Shown here one piece after another: positions 36,508 to 46,989 of a DNA stretch of 64,000 nucleotides. The stretch spans positions 751,813 through 815,812 of the forward strand of contig CAVXHG010000006.1 in assembly GCA_963761525.1 (NCBI GenBank), in the 5' to 3' direction. This DNA comes from BOG-931 sp963761525 (GTDB lineage Bacteria > Pseudomonadota > Alphaproteobacteria > Rhizobiales > Xanthobacteraceae). The notes below the pieces were generated by a model. That model saw nothing but the letters and a program-made list of their open reading frames with translations. It had not been told where the DNA came from and did no database searches. The translations under genes and the position numbers were made by a program. Position 1 is the first letter of the stretch. Each line of letters begins with the position of its first letter.

Positions 36508-37494
36508 TTACTCGGCCTTGATATTGGCGTCGTGAATAATCTGACCGTACCGCGCCATTTCGCCCGCGATGTATTTCGCGAACTCGTCCGGTGTGGAGCC
36601 GATGCCTTCGAAGCCGAGCGCGGCAAGACGCGCTTTCACGTCCGGCTCGGCGAGAATGGCGGCGACGTTACTCTGAAGCTTCGCGGCGATGTCCGCGGGC
36701 AGGTTCTTCGGTCCCCATAACCCGTACCACGACACGAATTCGAAGCCGGGTAAGCCGGATTCCTCAATCGTCGGGATTTCCGGCGCGGCGGGCTGGCGTT
36801 TGAGGCTGGTGATGGCCAGCGCCTTGATCCGGCCGGACTTCGCCAGCGGCAACGACGACAGCATCGGGTCGGCGACAAGCTGGATCTGTCCGCTCATCAG
36901 ATCGGTCAGCGCCGGGCCGGTGCCCTTATAGGTCACCACCAGCGTATCGACTTTCGCCTCGCGCTTGAGCAATTCGATAACCAGATGGCTTGCCGAGCCG
37001 AGGCTGGTATTGCCGAAGGTATATTTTGACGGGTCCTTGCGGACCAGGTCGAAGAAATCCTTGAGATTGTTCGCGGGCACATTCGGTGCCGTGCTCACGA
37101 TCAGCGGGCCTTTGGCGATCAGCGTAATCGGGGTGAAGTCCTTCACCACGTCGAACGGCACGTCCTTGTAGAGGAACGGGGTCACAACGTGCAGCGACGC
37201 AGTCTCCAGAAGCGTGTAGCCGTCCGGGTCGGCCTTGGCGACGAGGTTGGCGCCGACATTGCCGGATGCGCCGCCGGCGCGGTTCTCGACGATGAAATGC
37301 GGCCCCATGGTCTGGTTGAGCCTGTCGACGATAATGCGGCCGACGCCATCGACCGATCCCCCGGGCGGAAACGGTACGATCACGGTGACCGTGCGTGCCG
37401 GATAAGTCTGCGCCAAAGCCGCGGGGACCACCGTCAACGCGAGCAGCAAAGCCATCAAGCAACCCAGCGAACGCATTCCAAACGATTGGCCCAT
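36508..37494 (-). CDS. Tripartite tricarboxylate transporter (Bug-family) binding protein
   Basis: 328-residue periplasmic protein with a signal peptide ending near ALA|Q (28) and the family hallmark PARTVTVIVPFPPGGSVD, then VENRAGGASGNVGANLVAKADPDG. The Bug fold binds carboxylates with an aspartate-mediated lid. The ATG immediately follows the TAA of the SDR gene, so it is the last gene of the operon. No TctA/TctB membrane subunits are nearby, which is common for this expanded family. Confidence 0.88.
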   Translation of the reverse strand: MGQSFGMRSLGCLMALLLALTVVPAALAQTYPARTVTVIVPFPPGGSVDGVGRIIVDRLNQTMGPHFIVENRAGGASGNVGANLVAKADPDGYTLLETASLHVVTPFLYKDVPFDVVKDFTPITLIAKGPLIVSTAPNVPANNLKDFFDLVRKDPSKYTFGNTSLGSASHLVIELLKREAKVDTLVVTYKGTGPALTDLMSGQIQLVADPMLSSLPLAKSGRIKALAITSLKRQPAAPEIPTIEESGLPGFEFVSWYGLWGPKNLPADIAAKLQSNVAAILAEPDVKARLAALGFEGIGSTPDEFAKYIAGEMARYGQIIHDANIKAE

Positions 37495-38274
37495 TTAGAA
37501 CGCTCCTGGATAGCTCCCGCCATCGATCAAAAGACTCTGGCCGGTAATGTAACCGGCGTGGTTTGAGCAGAGAAAAGCACAAAATGCGCCAAGCTCGGCC
37601 GGGTCGCCGTAACGTTTTGCCGTGCTGGCTTCGCCGCGCTCGCGGAAAATCTGCTCGAAGGTCTTGCCGCTGCCGGGAATGAGACCGCGGATGTGGCGAT
37701 GCTGGGCATCGCTGTCGAATAGGCCTGGCAGCAGGTTGTTGATGGTGACGTTGTGTGCCGCGATCTGCCGCGCGAGGCCGGCGGAGAAGTTGACCAGTCC
37801 GGCCCGTGCGCCATTCGACAATCCAAGCTCGCCCTGCGGAATTTTTACGCTGCGCGAGACGATATTAACGACGCGGCCGAAGCGACGCGCCATCATCCCG
37901 TCCACGGTGAGCCGCATCATCTCGATCGGGCCCAGCATCATGTCGTCGAGGGCCGCGATCCAGTCATCACGGGTCCAGTCGTGGAAATCGCCAGGCAACG
38001 GCCCTTGCGAATTGTTGATCAGGATGTCGGGGCGAGGGCAGGCTTCGATGGCCGCGGTGCGGCCAGCCGGTGTGGTCAGATCGCCGACGATAGCTGCGAC
38101 CTTAACGCCGGTCGCGTCCGCTATCTCCGCGCCGGTGCGTTCAAGCACGTCGCGCGTGCGGGCAACGATAGTGAGATCAACGCCCTCGCGCGCCAGCGCA
38201 AACGCGCAGGCTTTGCCGAGGCCCCGGCTTGCGCCGCAAACCAGCGCGGTCTTGCCCTTGAGGCCGAGGTCCAA
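37495..38274 (-). CDS. SDR-family protein with degenerate catalytic motif (BKR-like)
   Basis: 259 residues. The cofactor motif GASRGLG (14-20) is present. Where the YxxxK catalytic pair should be, the sequence reads LGLSNGARAGL, so tyrosine and lysine are replaced. A known SDR subgroup resembling beta-ketoacyl-ACP reductases lacks the usual tetrad, and this protein appears to belong to it. It is the third gene of a four-gene operon, 12 bases after the DapA-like gene. Confidence 0.82.
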   Translation of the reverse strand: MDLGLKGKTALVCGASRGLGKACAFALAREGVDLTIVARTRDVLERTGAEIADATGVKVAAIVGDLTTPAGRTAAIEACPRPDILINNSQGPLPGDFHDWTRDDWIAALDDMMLGPIEMMRLTVDGMMARRFGRVVNIVSRSVKIPQGELGLSNGARAGLVNFSAGLARQIAAHNVTINNLLPGLFDSDAQHRHIRGLIPGSGKTFEQIFRERGEASTAKRYGDPAELGAFCAFLCSNHAGYITGQSLLIDGGSYPGAF

Positions 38275-38286
38275 AATACCCCTGCG

Positions 38287-39228
38287 TCAGGCCGCGACCG
38301 CCGACAGCGGCTTGAGCTTGTAGCCGTAGGTCCTGTCGAGGCCGAGATCGGCGATGATGCGCAGGCCTTTGCCGATTGCTTCGGCATCGAGACCGCTGAG
38401 CGGTTTGCGCAGCTCGCCAGCCGGCATGCCGAGCGCCTTCATTAGCGACTTCACCGCGACCGGATTGATCGCGGAGTAGGTGAAGTGCAGCAGCGGCAGG
38501 AGGTAAAGATAAGCGTTCTTGAAGTTCTCTGCTTCGCTGTAGCTCGCCCACGGCGTCGAGATGGTCGCAAGCTCGCGGGGTGCGATATTGCCGGTCATGT
38601 TCGCGGTGCCGTGGCCGCCGAGACTCATGGTCGGCACCACAAGTCCGAGATTGGGGCTGTCGCAGCACATCACCGAGACCCCGGTCTTGGCGGCCAGCAC
38701 CTGTGCCACCTGGCCGACGCGCGCCGTCGATTCCTTGTGCACGACGTAGTTGGGATGCTTGAAGATGCGGATCAGATTGTCCCAGTGCAGATCGCTCTGC
38801 ACCCGCGGCGGATTGTTATAGATGCCGAGCGGCAGATCGGTGGCATCGGCGACGTCGAGGAAGAACCGTTCGATGTCGGAAGCCGGGGCGCAGATATAGG
38901 CCGGCGCAGCCAGGATCGCGCCGTCGCCGCCGTTATCCTTGGCAAAACGGACATTGGCGATCGTCGCTTCGGTATTGTTGCCGGTGCAGCCGAAGAAGAT
39001 TGGCATGTTCGGCGACTTCATCTTCGCCGTCTCGACGATGATCTTCTTCTTTTCCTCCGGCGCCAGCATCGAGGTCTCGCCGGTCGAGCCCATGATCAGG
39101 ACGGCCTTGGTGCCGTGCTCCTCCTGGAAGTGGAGCAGGCTCCGGAATGCCGCGAAATCGACGGAACCGTCCTTGTTGAACGGCGTGATCAGCGCGACGA
39201 ACGAGCCGGTGACTTTCTGTTTGGGCAT
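38287..39228 (-). CDS. Dihydrodipicolinate synthase (DapA) superfamily lyase
   Basis: 313 residues, TIM-barrel class I aldolase. Schiff-base Lys165 lies in VVHKESTAR, the catalytic tyrosine in YNNPPR (Tyr137), and the carboxylate-binding loop is GSTGE (47-51). Context with a ring-cleavage-type VOC protein, an SDR and a carboxylate-binding protein points to a catabolic aldolase or hydro-lyase rather than lysine biosynthesis. The ATG at 39228 has CTGGAGA upstream; longer in-frame starts look non-coding. Confidence 0.85.
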   Translation of the reverse strand: MPKQKVTGSFVALITPFNKDGSVDFAAFRSLLHFQEEHGTKAVLIMGSTGETSMLAPEEKKKIIVETAKMKSPNMPIFFGCTGNNTEATIANVRFAKDNGGDGAILAAPAYICAPASDIERFFLDVADATDLPLGIYNNPPRVQSDLHWDNLIRIFKHPNYVVHKESTARVGQVAQVLAAKTGVSVMCCDSPNLGLVVPTMSLGGHGTANMTGNIAPRELATISTPWASYSEAENFKNAYLYLLPLLHFTYSAINPVAVKSLMKALGMPAGELRKPLSGLDAEAIGKGLRIIADLGLDRTYGYKLKPLSAVAA

Positions 39229-39286
39229 CGGTCGATATCTCCAGGAGTGTCGTGGCCGAACCAAATGCGGCCACGACCGGGTGCGG

Positions 39287-40235
39287 TCAGATACTGGCGT
39301 GGCTGATGAACTTCTCCGGCGGCTTTTCACCCCATTGCGAGCGCAGCGCTTCATCCGCCTCGATCAGGTGCGAGCCGTTGGCGAGATTGAGCCTGTCGCT
39401 GTCGGCCCAATGCTCGTGCACGCGGCCCCACGGATCGGCCCAGTAGTCGTAGACCTGGCTGCCGAGCACGTGACGGCCGATACCCCACATGTGCTCGTAC
39501 TTGCCGGCTTGCTTGAGGTGGTCGTGGCCCATGCAGACGTCATCGATGTCCGGCACTTCGAACGAGAAATGGTTCAGGCCGGTCTTGTCGGCGTTCAGGC
39601 AGAAGAAAACGTGATGATCGACGTAAGTCGTCGCCGCGGTCGCAACGATTGAACGAGCCGATCAGATTTTCCTTTTCGCCGGCATAGACATCGTCGGAAC
39701 AGATCATGCCGAGCGTTTCGCGGAACCACTTTATGGTTTCGTGAAATTTCGTCGACATCATTACGCCGTGGCCCATACGTTTGACGTGCGCAGGACCGCG
39801 CGGGAGCCGCATCAGCTCGCCGGCGCGCGCGGTGGGCTGCTCGCCCGAATTCAGTCTTTGCCGCTTCACCGGGATCGGCGCGAGCTGTTCGATGCCGCAG
39901 ACCACTTCGATCTGATAGCCGTTCGGCTCGGTCAGCCGCACCCGCTTGCCACCGCCCGGCTCATCCATGTGCTCGACGCCCGAGGCGCCCGGCGCCTTGG
40001 AGAGCTTTTTCAGATCGTCCTCGTTGTCGACGTAATAGGCGATGCCGAGGAATTTCGGATCGCCCTTCTCGGTGATGTGAATGTGATGCGCCGGATCGGT
40101 GCCGCGCATATACAGCGCGTTAGCGGTGCGCTCGACCTTTTTCATGCCGAAGATTGTCAGGAATTCTTCCTGTACGTCGAGGTCAGGCGACCGCAGACGT
40201 CCGTACGCGATATCTGTCACTTTAGACCAAGGCAT
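39287..40235 (-). CDS. Extradiol dioxygenase-like VOC protein, frameshifted
   Basis: About 315 residues with two VOC modules: an N-terminal one (DIAYGRLRSPDLDVQEEF start) and a catalytic-like one with histidines in KRMGHGVMM and GLNHFSFEV and a glutamate in RVHEHW, the usual His-His-Glu iron site of type I extradiol dioxygenases. A net +1 break lies at 39626-39627 (aspartate GA[C/T] before TAC GTC); removing one base gives DDYVDHHVFFC. First gene of the minus-strand operon; it may cleave a catechol-type intermediate. Confidence 0.8.
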
Positions 40236-40304
40236 TTCCTAATCTCCCGATTGTAGGTTCTTACCGGACATGGCGGATAATTTGCCACGATCCGCGCGGC
40301 ACGG

Positions 40305-42501
40305 CTACTGCGACCTGCGTGGCGCGCGCCTCCGATCGCGGACGAATTCGAGCATCGGGCCGTGCTGTGACGTGATGATGGCTGTCGGGGCGACCGGCTT
40401 GTTCGATTGGGCCCGCGAGCCGATCGCCGGGCGGTGGGCAGCCTCCAGAAGCTGCGTTTCGTTCATTCGCGAGGTTTTGGCGAGGCCGTGCTCGGTTTTT
40501 TCCCAGCGCTGCGGATCGCGCAATAATTGGTCGAGCGCCCGCCAGGCCGCCCACGACAGCAGAAACCAGTACACCGGCGTGAAAAGCAGAGCCCATCCAT
40601 GGCGGAGCAAGCCGCGCCGCCCGAGGCCGTTGGCCTCGAGCATGATGGTTGAGGCGTAACCCGCCAGCAGGGTCGCGGCATAGACCGCAATCGGTGTGCC
40701 CATGTCGCCGACCGCCTGCAGCGGCGACTTGGTCAGAAGCAGGACGCCAAGCGCGGCCATGAAGATCGGATGCACCAGCGCCGAGAGGACATTGCCGGCA
40801 AGCAAAAGCTGAAATGCGAAGGCGCCCGCCGGATTGAGATCCTGCCACAACCGGTGGGGCCGGCGCATATGCACCAGCCAGGTTTGCATCCAGCCTTTGT
40901 ACCAGCGGGTGCGTTGTTTGAGCCACGCCTGAAAGCCCGCCGGCGCTTCCTCGTAGGTCGCCGACGGCAATACGCCGGTACGATAGCCGAGCCGGTAAAG
41001 GCGGATGCCAAGATCGGCGTCTTCGGTCACGTTGTAGGGGTCCCAGCCGCCGGTTTGGCGCAACACAGCGGTGCGGAAATGATTGGACGAGCCACCGAGC
41101 GGCAGCGGCAGGCGCATCGCCGCAAGCGCCGGCAGCAGGACGTCGAACTGGCCGGCATAACCGGCGGTGAACATGCGGGTGAGCCAACTATCTGCGGTGT
41201 TGTCGATGGTCAGCGCCGCTTGCAGGCAGGCGAGCCGGCGGTCGCCGCTGTAAAACGAGGCAACCGCCCGCCTGAGCTGATCGGGCTCCGGCTTATCTTC
41301 CGCATCGTAGACCACGGTAAATTCGCCGCGCACGAGCGGTAGCGCGACGTTGAGTGCTTTGGGCTTGGTGCGCGGTCCGAATGCAGGTGCAGTCACAATC
41401 TCAAAGGGAGCGCCGAGTTCAAGGCTTGACCAGCGCCTGCCGGGTTTCGTCGTCGTCGGCCTCAACGACGAACTTCACGTCGAGCTTTTCCGGCGGGTAA
41501 TCCAGATCGCGGATCGCGGCGACAAGATCCTCGACGACAGCCGCCTCGCGATAAAGCGCGCAAATAACGGAATAGACCGGCAGCGCCCGGTCATTAATCT
41601 CGCGCGGACGCCTGAGTTTCGTTTCGGTGACGAATGCGCTCCAGAGCCGCAGCGCCGCCGTGGCGAGAAAGATCAGGCACAACAAGGTGCCGAATAGTCC
41701 AAACGCGATTCCCGGCGTGGCGCTGAAAAAAATATCAGCCAGCACGACGAGGCCGATGGCAACGCGGCTGCGCCAGCCTTTCTTGCGCGGCGCGTTTGAA
41801 AACAATGGCAATGCGCGACGCAATCCATGCGTAGCAAGTTCGCCCAGCGCACGCTGTGTATGACGCGCTACGAAGCGCTGGAGCTCCTTTGACGAGGTCA
41901 GACGGAACGGCAGCAGCCATTTCGGCGGCGACAGGTGCGGATCGGCGAGCCGCCGCGCGGTAAGGCCTTGGGGTGCGATGATCCAGATCAACCGGCCGTC
42001 ACGGCGCAACGGCAGCAGTCCTGCCTTGGCAGCCTGGATCAGTTCCTGATCGCTGAGCGGGCAGTCGGTGCGCGGCACGCGGTCGAGCGCTTCGTAAGTC
42101 GTGCCGAGCGATGCCGCGAGCGCCGCAAGATAGACTTCCTCGGTGAGGGCATCCGCGCAAATCAGCACCCGCTCGGCGCCGAGACCGATTCTTTGCGCGC
42201 GGCGTTCGGCAGCGGCAATGACCTGGCGGGGCAGGAGGGCGCGGATACAATCGATTTCCGGACACGTGCCTGGGGCACGGCGTAACGGCAGGCGGACGGA
42301 CCTCCGCGACCGGCGGACCGTTACCTGCGGCTGGCCGTCAATCGGCAATCCGGCCGCACTGAAACGGCGATCAGCCGCCCCCTCACCAACACGCGACGCC
42401 ACAAAACGCCCCCGCCGCCCGAAATTGGCCGTCCTGCCTCGACTTTTCCGCAAGCCCCCGCTAAGCGGGCCGAGACAAATTGGACCGGCCAAGTAAGCCA
42501 A
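40305..42501 (-). CDS. Membrane glycosyltransferase family 2 (processive type), frameshifted
   Basis: A GT2 enzyme with an N-terminal regulatory-type region (about 1-190), membrane segments around 245-290, the donor-binding EADDDE and DAED aspartates, TEDADLG, the processivity motif QRTRWYKGW and several C-terminal membrane segments. It should extend a surface polysaccharide using a nucleotide sugar. A net +1 break at 41427-41428 (valine GT[C/A] before AGC CTT GAA) splits it; removing one base joins the halves into about 731 residues. The start codon is uncertain because the first 60 residues are Arg/Gly-rich. Confidence 0.8.
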
Positions 42502-42546
42502 GTACTACTAAGCCAAGCATTCAACCTGGATTTTTGATCGTTACCG

Positions 42547-43473
42547 ATGCGCGTTGGAATGACAATACCTCGCCATAACCGCGCGCCGGTGAAAGCGGCA
42601 GTGCGGTTAATCCTGATGGCTGGCGTGCTGGCCGCTGCCTGCGCGGGCCAGCCCGCCGTGGCTCAGGATGCCGCGGGCAAAGTTGCCCCGGCAGCGGTGC
42701 AGCCTTCGCCGGTGGTCGTCCCGGGTTTTTGGGATCCGCGGCGCCGGCCGGAGCGGCCTGATCTCTCCAAAGTCCCGACCATCCGTTTCCTGACCGACGT
42801 GGACTACCCGCCATTCGATTACGCCGGCGCCGACGGCAACCCGGCGGGCTTCAATGTCGATTTGGCGCGGTTGCTCTGCGACGAGATCAAGGCGGCCTGC
42901 ACGATCCAGGCGCGCCGTTTCGATACGTTACTTGACGCGCTCAGCGACAATCGCGGCGATGCGGTGATCGCGTCGATTGCGCCCACCGCGGAAAACCGCA
43001 AGCGCGCCGACTTCACCGATCCGTATTATCGGACGCCCGCGCGCTTTGTGGCGCGGATCGACAGCCCGATCCGCGATGTGCTGCCGGAGCTGCTCGAGGG
43101 CAAGAAGATCGCCGTGGTCGCCGGCACCGCGCATGAAGCGTATCTGAAAGAAATGTTCACCGAGGCCGAGCTTCGTCCCTATCCAACCGACGAAGCAGCG
43201 CGCGCGGCGCTGCGCAACAAGGAAGTCGATTTGTTGTTCGGCGACGGCATATCGCTTGCGTTCTGGCTCAACGGCACCAATTCCGGCGGCTGTTGCGCGT
43301 TCCGCGGCGGCCCGTTCCTGGAAAGCCGGTTCTTCGGCGAGGGCATCGGCATCGCGGTCAAGCGCGGCAACGACGTGTTGCGGCAGGCCCTGAACTGGGC
43401 GCTGTTCCAGCAATGGGAAAAGGGCAGTTTCACCGATCTCTGGCTGCGCTATTTCCCGATCAGCCCGTTTTGA
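42547..43473 (+). CDS. Amino-acid-type periplasmic solute-binding protein (SBP family 3)
   Basis: 308 residues. A signal peptide reaches about QPAVA|Q (40), then a Pro-rich linker, then the type II binding fold with IRFLTDVDYPPFDYAGADG, GFNVDLARLLCDEI and DAVIASIAPTAENRKR. No ABC membrane genes are adjacent, so it may serve a distant importer. Divergent from the glycosyltransferase and 31 bases ahead of lysK. Confidence 0.85.
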   Translation: MRVGMTIPRHNRAPVKAAVRLILMAGVLAAACAGQPAVAQDAAGKVAPAAVQPSPVVVPGFWDPRRRPERPDLSKVPTIRFLTDVDYPPFDYAGADGNPAGFNVDLARLLCDEIKAACTIQARRFDTLLDALSDNRGDAVIASIAPTAENRKRADFTDPYYRTPARFVARIDSPIRDVLPELLEGKKIAVVAGTAHEAYLKEMFTEAELRPYPTDEAARAALRNKEVDLLFGDGISLAFWLNGTNSGGCCAFRGGPFLESRFFGEGIGIAVKRGNDVLRQALNWALFQQWEKGSFTDLWLRYFPISPF

Positions 43474-43504
43474 ACCGCCGCCGATAACGTTCTAAGAGTA
43501 AGCC

Positions 43505-45143
43505 ATGTCGACCGCCACGATCGAAAGCCCGACCGAACTGCGCCAGCTCGCCGAGCAGTCGCATGCCTGGCCGTTTGAGGAGGCGAAGAAGATCGTCGCG
43601 CGGCTGAAGAAAATGCCGAAGGACGAGGTGATCTTCGAGACCGGCTACGGCCCGTCCGGCCTGCCGCATATCGGCACTTTCGGTGAGGTGGCGCGCACCA
43701 CCATGGTGCGGCACGCCTTTCGCGTGCTGACCGACGACAAGATCAAGACCCGGCTGATTGCGTTCTCGGACGACATGGACGGCCTGCGCAAGGTGCCGGA
43801 CAACGTGCCGAACAAGGAGATGGTGACGCAGCATCTCGGCAAGCCGCTGACCAAGGTGCCCGATCCGTTCGGCACCCATGACAGCTTTGCCGCGCACAAC
43901 AATGCGCGGCTGCGCGCCTTCCTCGATCAGTTCGGCTTCGATTACGAGTTCATGTCGTCGACCGCCTGTTACACGTCGGGGATGTTCGATGCGGCGCTCA
44001 TGCGCGTGTTGGAGCGCTTCGACGCGGTGATGAACATCATGCTGCCGTCGCTGCGCGAAGAGCGCGCGGAGTCGTACTCGCCGTTCCTGCCGATCTCGCC
44101 GCGCACCGGCATTGTGCTGCAGGTGCCGGTGATCGCCCACGACGCCAAGGCTGGCACCATCACTTACGAAGATCCCGACACCAAGGAGCACATCACCACG
44201 CTGGTCACCGGCGGGCGCTGCAAGCTGCAATGGAAGCCGGATTGGGCGATGCGCTGGTACGCGATGGGCATCGACTACGAAATGGCCGGCAAGGATTTGA
44301 TCAACTCGGTGAAGCTGTCGAGCGAAATCTGCCGTGCGCTCGGCGGCACGCCGCCGGAAGGCTTCAACTACGAGCTGTTCCTCGACGAGAACGGCCAGAA
44401 GATTTCCAAGTCCAAAGGCAATGGCCTGACCATCGACGAATGGCTGCGTTACGCCAGCCCGGAAAGCCTGTCGTTGTTCATGTATCGCGAGCCGAAGTCG
44501 GCAAAGCGGCTCTACTTCGACGTCATCCCGCGCCACGTCGACGAGTATCTGCAATTCCTCGACGGCTATGGCCGCCAACAGCCGAAGGAGCAGCTCGGCA
44601 ATCCGGTCTGGCACATTCATGCAGGCGCACCGCCGAAGGCCGACAACCCGGTGCCGTTCGCGATGCTGCTGTCGCTGGTCACCGCCTCAAACGCGGAGAA
44701 TGCTGAGACGTTGTGGGGCTTCATCGGCCGCTATCGTCCGGGCGTGACCAAGAAGACTTCATCCGCGGCTTGCCGCGATGGTCGAATACGCCATCCATTA
44801 TTTCCGCGACTTCGTTTTGCCTGCGAAAAAATTTCGGGAGCCGGCTGCTCTTGAGCGTGCCGCGCTCACCGATTTGCGCGATGCGCTGTCGCAACTGCCT
44901 GCGGACGCCGATGCCGGCGCGATCCAGGACGTCGTCTACGAAGTCGGCCGCCGCGAACCGTTCCTCGACCCGAAGAAGAAGGGCAAGGACGGCAAGCCGG
45001 GCGTTTCGCTCGACTGGTTCAACATGCTCTATCAGGTGCTGCTTGGGCAGGAGAAAGGCCCGCGCTTCGGTTCGTTCGTTGCCGCCTATGGCATCAAGAA
45101 CACAACCGATATGATCGACGGAGCACTCGCCCGCTCGGCCTGA
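43505..45143 (+). CDS. lysK: Lysyl-tRNA synthetase, class I, frameshifted near the C-terminus
   Basis: Charges tRNA-Lys; alphaproteobacteria use this archaeal-type class I enzyme. The HIGH-type motif is LPHIGT (54-59) in GYGPSGLPHIGT, and the KMSKS-type motif is KISKSKGNG near 299. A net +1 break at 44755-44756 (lysine AA[G/A] before CTT CAT CCG) shifts the last 130 residues (HPRLAAMVEYAIHYF to DGALARSA); removing one base gives 545 residues, the family length. Because the gene is normally essential, the break argues strongly for a sequence artefact. Confidence 0.92.
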
Positions 45144-45149
45144 TCGTCC

Positions 45150-45899
45150 ATGCCCATTACGTTTGCCGCCTATATCGTGCTCGCGCTCTCGATCCTGGTG
45201 AGCTCGTTCGTTTCCGGCGTATTCGGCATGGCCGGCGGCATGATCCTGCTCGGCGTGCTGCTCAACTATTTCGACGTGCCGAGCGCGATGATCCTGTTCT
45301 CGATCATCCAGTTCTGCGCCAATGGCTGGCGCGCGTGGCAGTGGCGGCACTATGTGCGCTGGCCGATCTTCTACAAATATCTCGCCGGCGCCATGATCTC
45401 GTTCGTCGCGATGTACGCGATCAAATTCGTACCCGACAAGATGATGGTCTATTTCAGCCTCGGCCTGATGCCGTTCGCGATCGAGGCGCTGCCGAAGCAA
45501 TGGCGCCCGAACATCGAATGGCGCGGCGTCCCTTTCATCACCGGTGTTCTGACCACCGTCATCCAGGTGCTGGCCGGCGTCGGCGGGCTGTTCCTCGACA
45601 TCTTCTTTCAGAAAAGCATGCTCGATCGCAAAACCACCAACGCCACCAAGGCGATCATACAGACGCTCAGTCATGTGGTGCGTATTAGCTATTTCGGTAC
45701 CGTGACCGGCCTTGCGAGTGTACCGAAATGGGCACTGGCGCCGGCGATTGCGCTCGCGATCGCGGCAACATCGCTTGCGCCGCTCGTGATCGAACGCATG
45801 ACCGATCACGGTTTCCGGCAGTGGACCCGGCGGATCATCTTTGCTGTCAGCACCGTCTATCTGTTCCGCGGCGCCATGCTGTGGTGGCACGGCGGGTGA
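45150..45899 (+). CDS. TauE/SafE family sulfite exporter-like membrane protein
   Basis: 249 residues, hydrophobic, with about seven to eight membrane segments and the glycine-rich VFGMAGGMILLGVLL repeat in the first half, typical of TauE/SafE (DUF81). Members export sulfite, sulfoacetate or other organic anions. The start lies 6 bases after lysK, so cotranscription is likely though functionally unrelated. Confidence 0.82.
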   Translation: MPITFAAYIVLALSILVSSFVSGVFGMAGGMILLGVLLNYFDVPSAMILFSIIQFCANGWRAWQWRHYVRWPIFYKYLAGAMISFVAMYAIKFVPDKMMVYFSLGLMPFAIEALPKQWRPNIEWRGVPFITGVLTTVIQVLAGVGGLFLDIFFQKSMLDRKTTNATKAIIQTLSHVVRISYFGTVTGLASVPKWALAPAIALAIAATSLAPLVIERMTDHGFRQWTRRIIFAVSTVYLFRGAMLWWHGG

Positions 45900-45925
45900 A
45901 CACGGCGGGTGAATGACGGAAAACT

Positions 45926-46555
45926 TTACTGGCTCGCCCACAAAATCCGCGCGATCCAGAGCACGTCGCTCATCGCGATAGTGCGGTCGGGGTGCGCGGC
46001 GTTGAGCGATTTGAGTTCGATCGATTTCGCCGTCTCGCGCTTGAGCTCTTTCACCATAACCTCGCCGGCTTTGGTCTTGACGACGACGCGGTCGCCACGG
46101 CGCTTCGGCGCCGCCGGCGAGATCAGGATCACATCGCCGTCGCGATAGGCCGGCTCCATCGACTGACCTGAAACTTCGAGCGCGTAGGCATGCTCGTCAG
46201 CAACAGCGGGAAATGCGATCTCGTCCCAGCCGGCGCCGGCCGGGAAGCCGCCATCATCGAAATAGCCGCCGGCGCCCGCTTCGGCGAAACCGAGCAGCGG
46301 TACGCTGCGCGTGGCGACCGCCCCACCGCCTTGAACCAAACTGACAAACGTGTCGAGCGATGTGTTGGTCGCCACCAGCGCCTTGTTGATCGATTCCGTC
46401 GATGGCCAGCGGGGTCGGCCCGCCGCGGTCACACGCTTCGACTTGTTGAATGTCGTGGGATCGAGGCCGGCGCGTTTGGCCAGCCCCGATGCCGAGAAGC
46501 CGGCGCGCGCGGCAAGGAGATCGATCGCCGACCAGATTTGCGCGTGCGTAAACAT
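45926..46555 (-). CDS. S24/LexA-type HTH repressor-protease
   Basis: 209 residues: a helix-turn-helix-like N-terminus (FSASGLAKRAGLDPTTFNKSKR) and a C-terminal S24 peptidase domain. The catalytic serine is Ser132 in EVSGQSMEP and the lysine probably Lys169 in EVMVKEL, as in LexA and phage cI repressors, so self-cleavage on RecA activation is possible. Residues 85-101 (PLLGFAEAGAGGYFDDG) contain a possible AG cleavage site. GAGGATTCG supports the ATG. A stress-response regulator or host-adopted phage repressor; targets unknown. Confidence 0.82.
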   Translation of the reverse strand: MFTHAQIWSAIDLLAARAGFSASGLAKRAGLDPTTFNKSKRVTAAGRPRWPSTESINKALVATNTSLDTFVSLVQGGGAVATRSVPLLGFAEAGAGGYFDDGGFPAGAGWDEIAFPAVADEHAYALEVSGQSMEPAYRDGDVILISPAAPKRRGDRVVVKTKAGEVMVKELKRETAKSIELKSLNAAHPDRTIAMSDVLWIARILWASQ

Positions 46556-46644
46556 CGAATCCTCGGTAAATGCCGGTGCAGCATAGGAATTATTGCCTGC
46601 GCGCTCAAGGGCCGATAGTGTCATTCCGCACGGAAGGAAATGGC

Positions 46645-46989
46645 GTGGCGACGATCTATAAAATCTGCGCGCAGCCGGAGTGGCGGGCGGCCGAGCGCGA
46701 AGGCCTTTATCGCGGATCGGAAATCGACATGCGCGATGGCTTCATTCATTTTTCGACTGCGGCACAAACCATCGAGACCGCCGAAAAGCATTTTGCTGGT
46801 CAGCGGGATTTGATGCTGGTCGCGGTCGATGTTGCGACCTTGGGTGCGGCGTTGAAATGGGAACCGTCGCGCGGCGGCGCTTTGTTTCCGCACTTTTATG
46901 GCGCGATGCCGTTGTCGGCGGCGCGCTGGGCGAAGCCGCTGCCGGATGAGAACGGTGGCAAGCGGCAATTTCCGGAGCTTGAACTGTGA
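46645..46989 (+). CDS. DUF952 domain protein
   Basis: 114 residues, nearly all DUF952: it opens ATIYKICAQPEWRAAEREG and carries GSEIDMRDGFIHFSTAAQ and GALFPHFYG. The GTG start with GGAAGGAAA upstream is preferred over a longer frame. The stop overlaps the pyrD start (TGATG), a conserved coupling in this group. The fold resembles ADP-ribosyl-type enzymes, but no reaction is established. Confidence 0.85.
   Translation: MATIYKICAQPEWRAAEREGLYRGSEIDMRDGFIHFSTAAQTIETAEKHFAGQRDLMLVAVDVATLGAALKWEPSRGGALFPHFYGAMPLSAARWAKPLPDENGGKRQFPELEL

Noticed and set aside
45926..46555. Prophage repressor marking a prophage
   Set aside because: No integrase, structural or lysis genes are nearby; the flanks are housekeeping genes, so it is a chromosomal S24 regulator.
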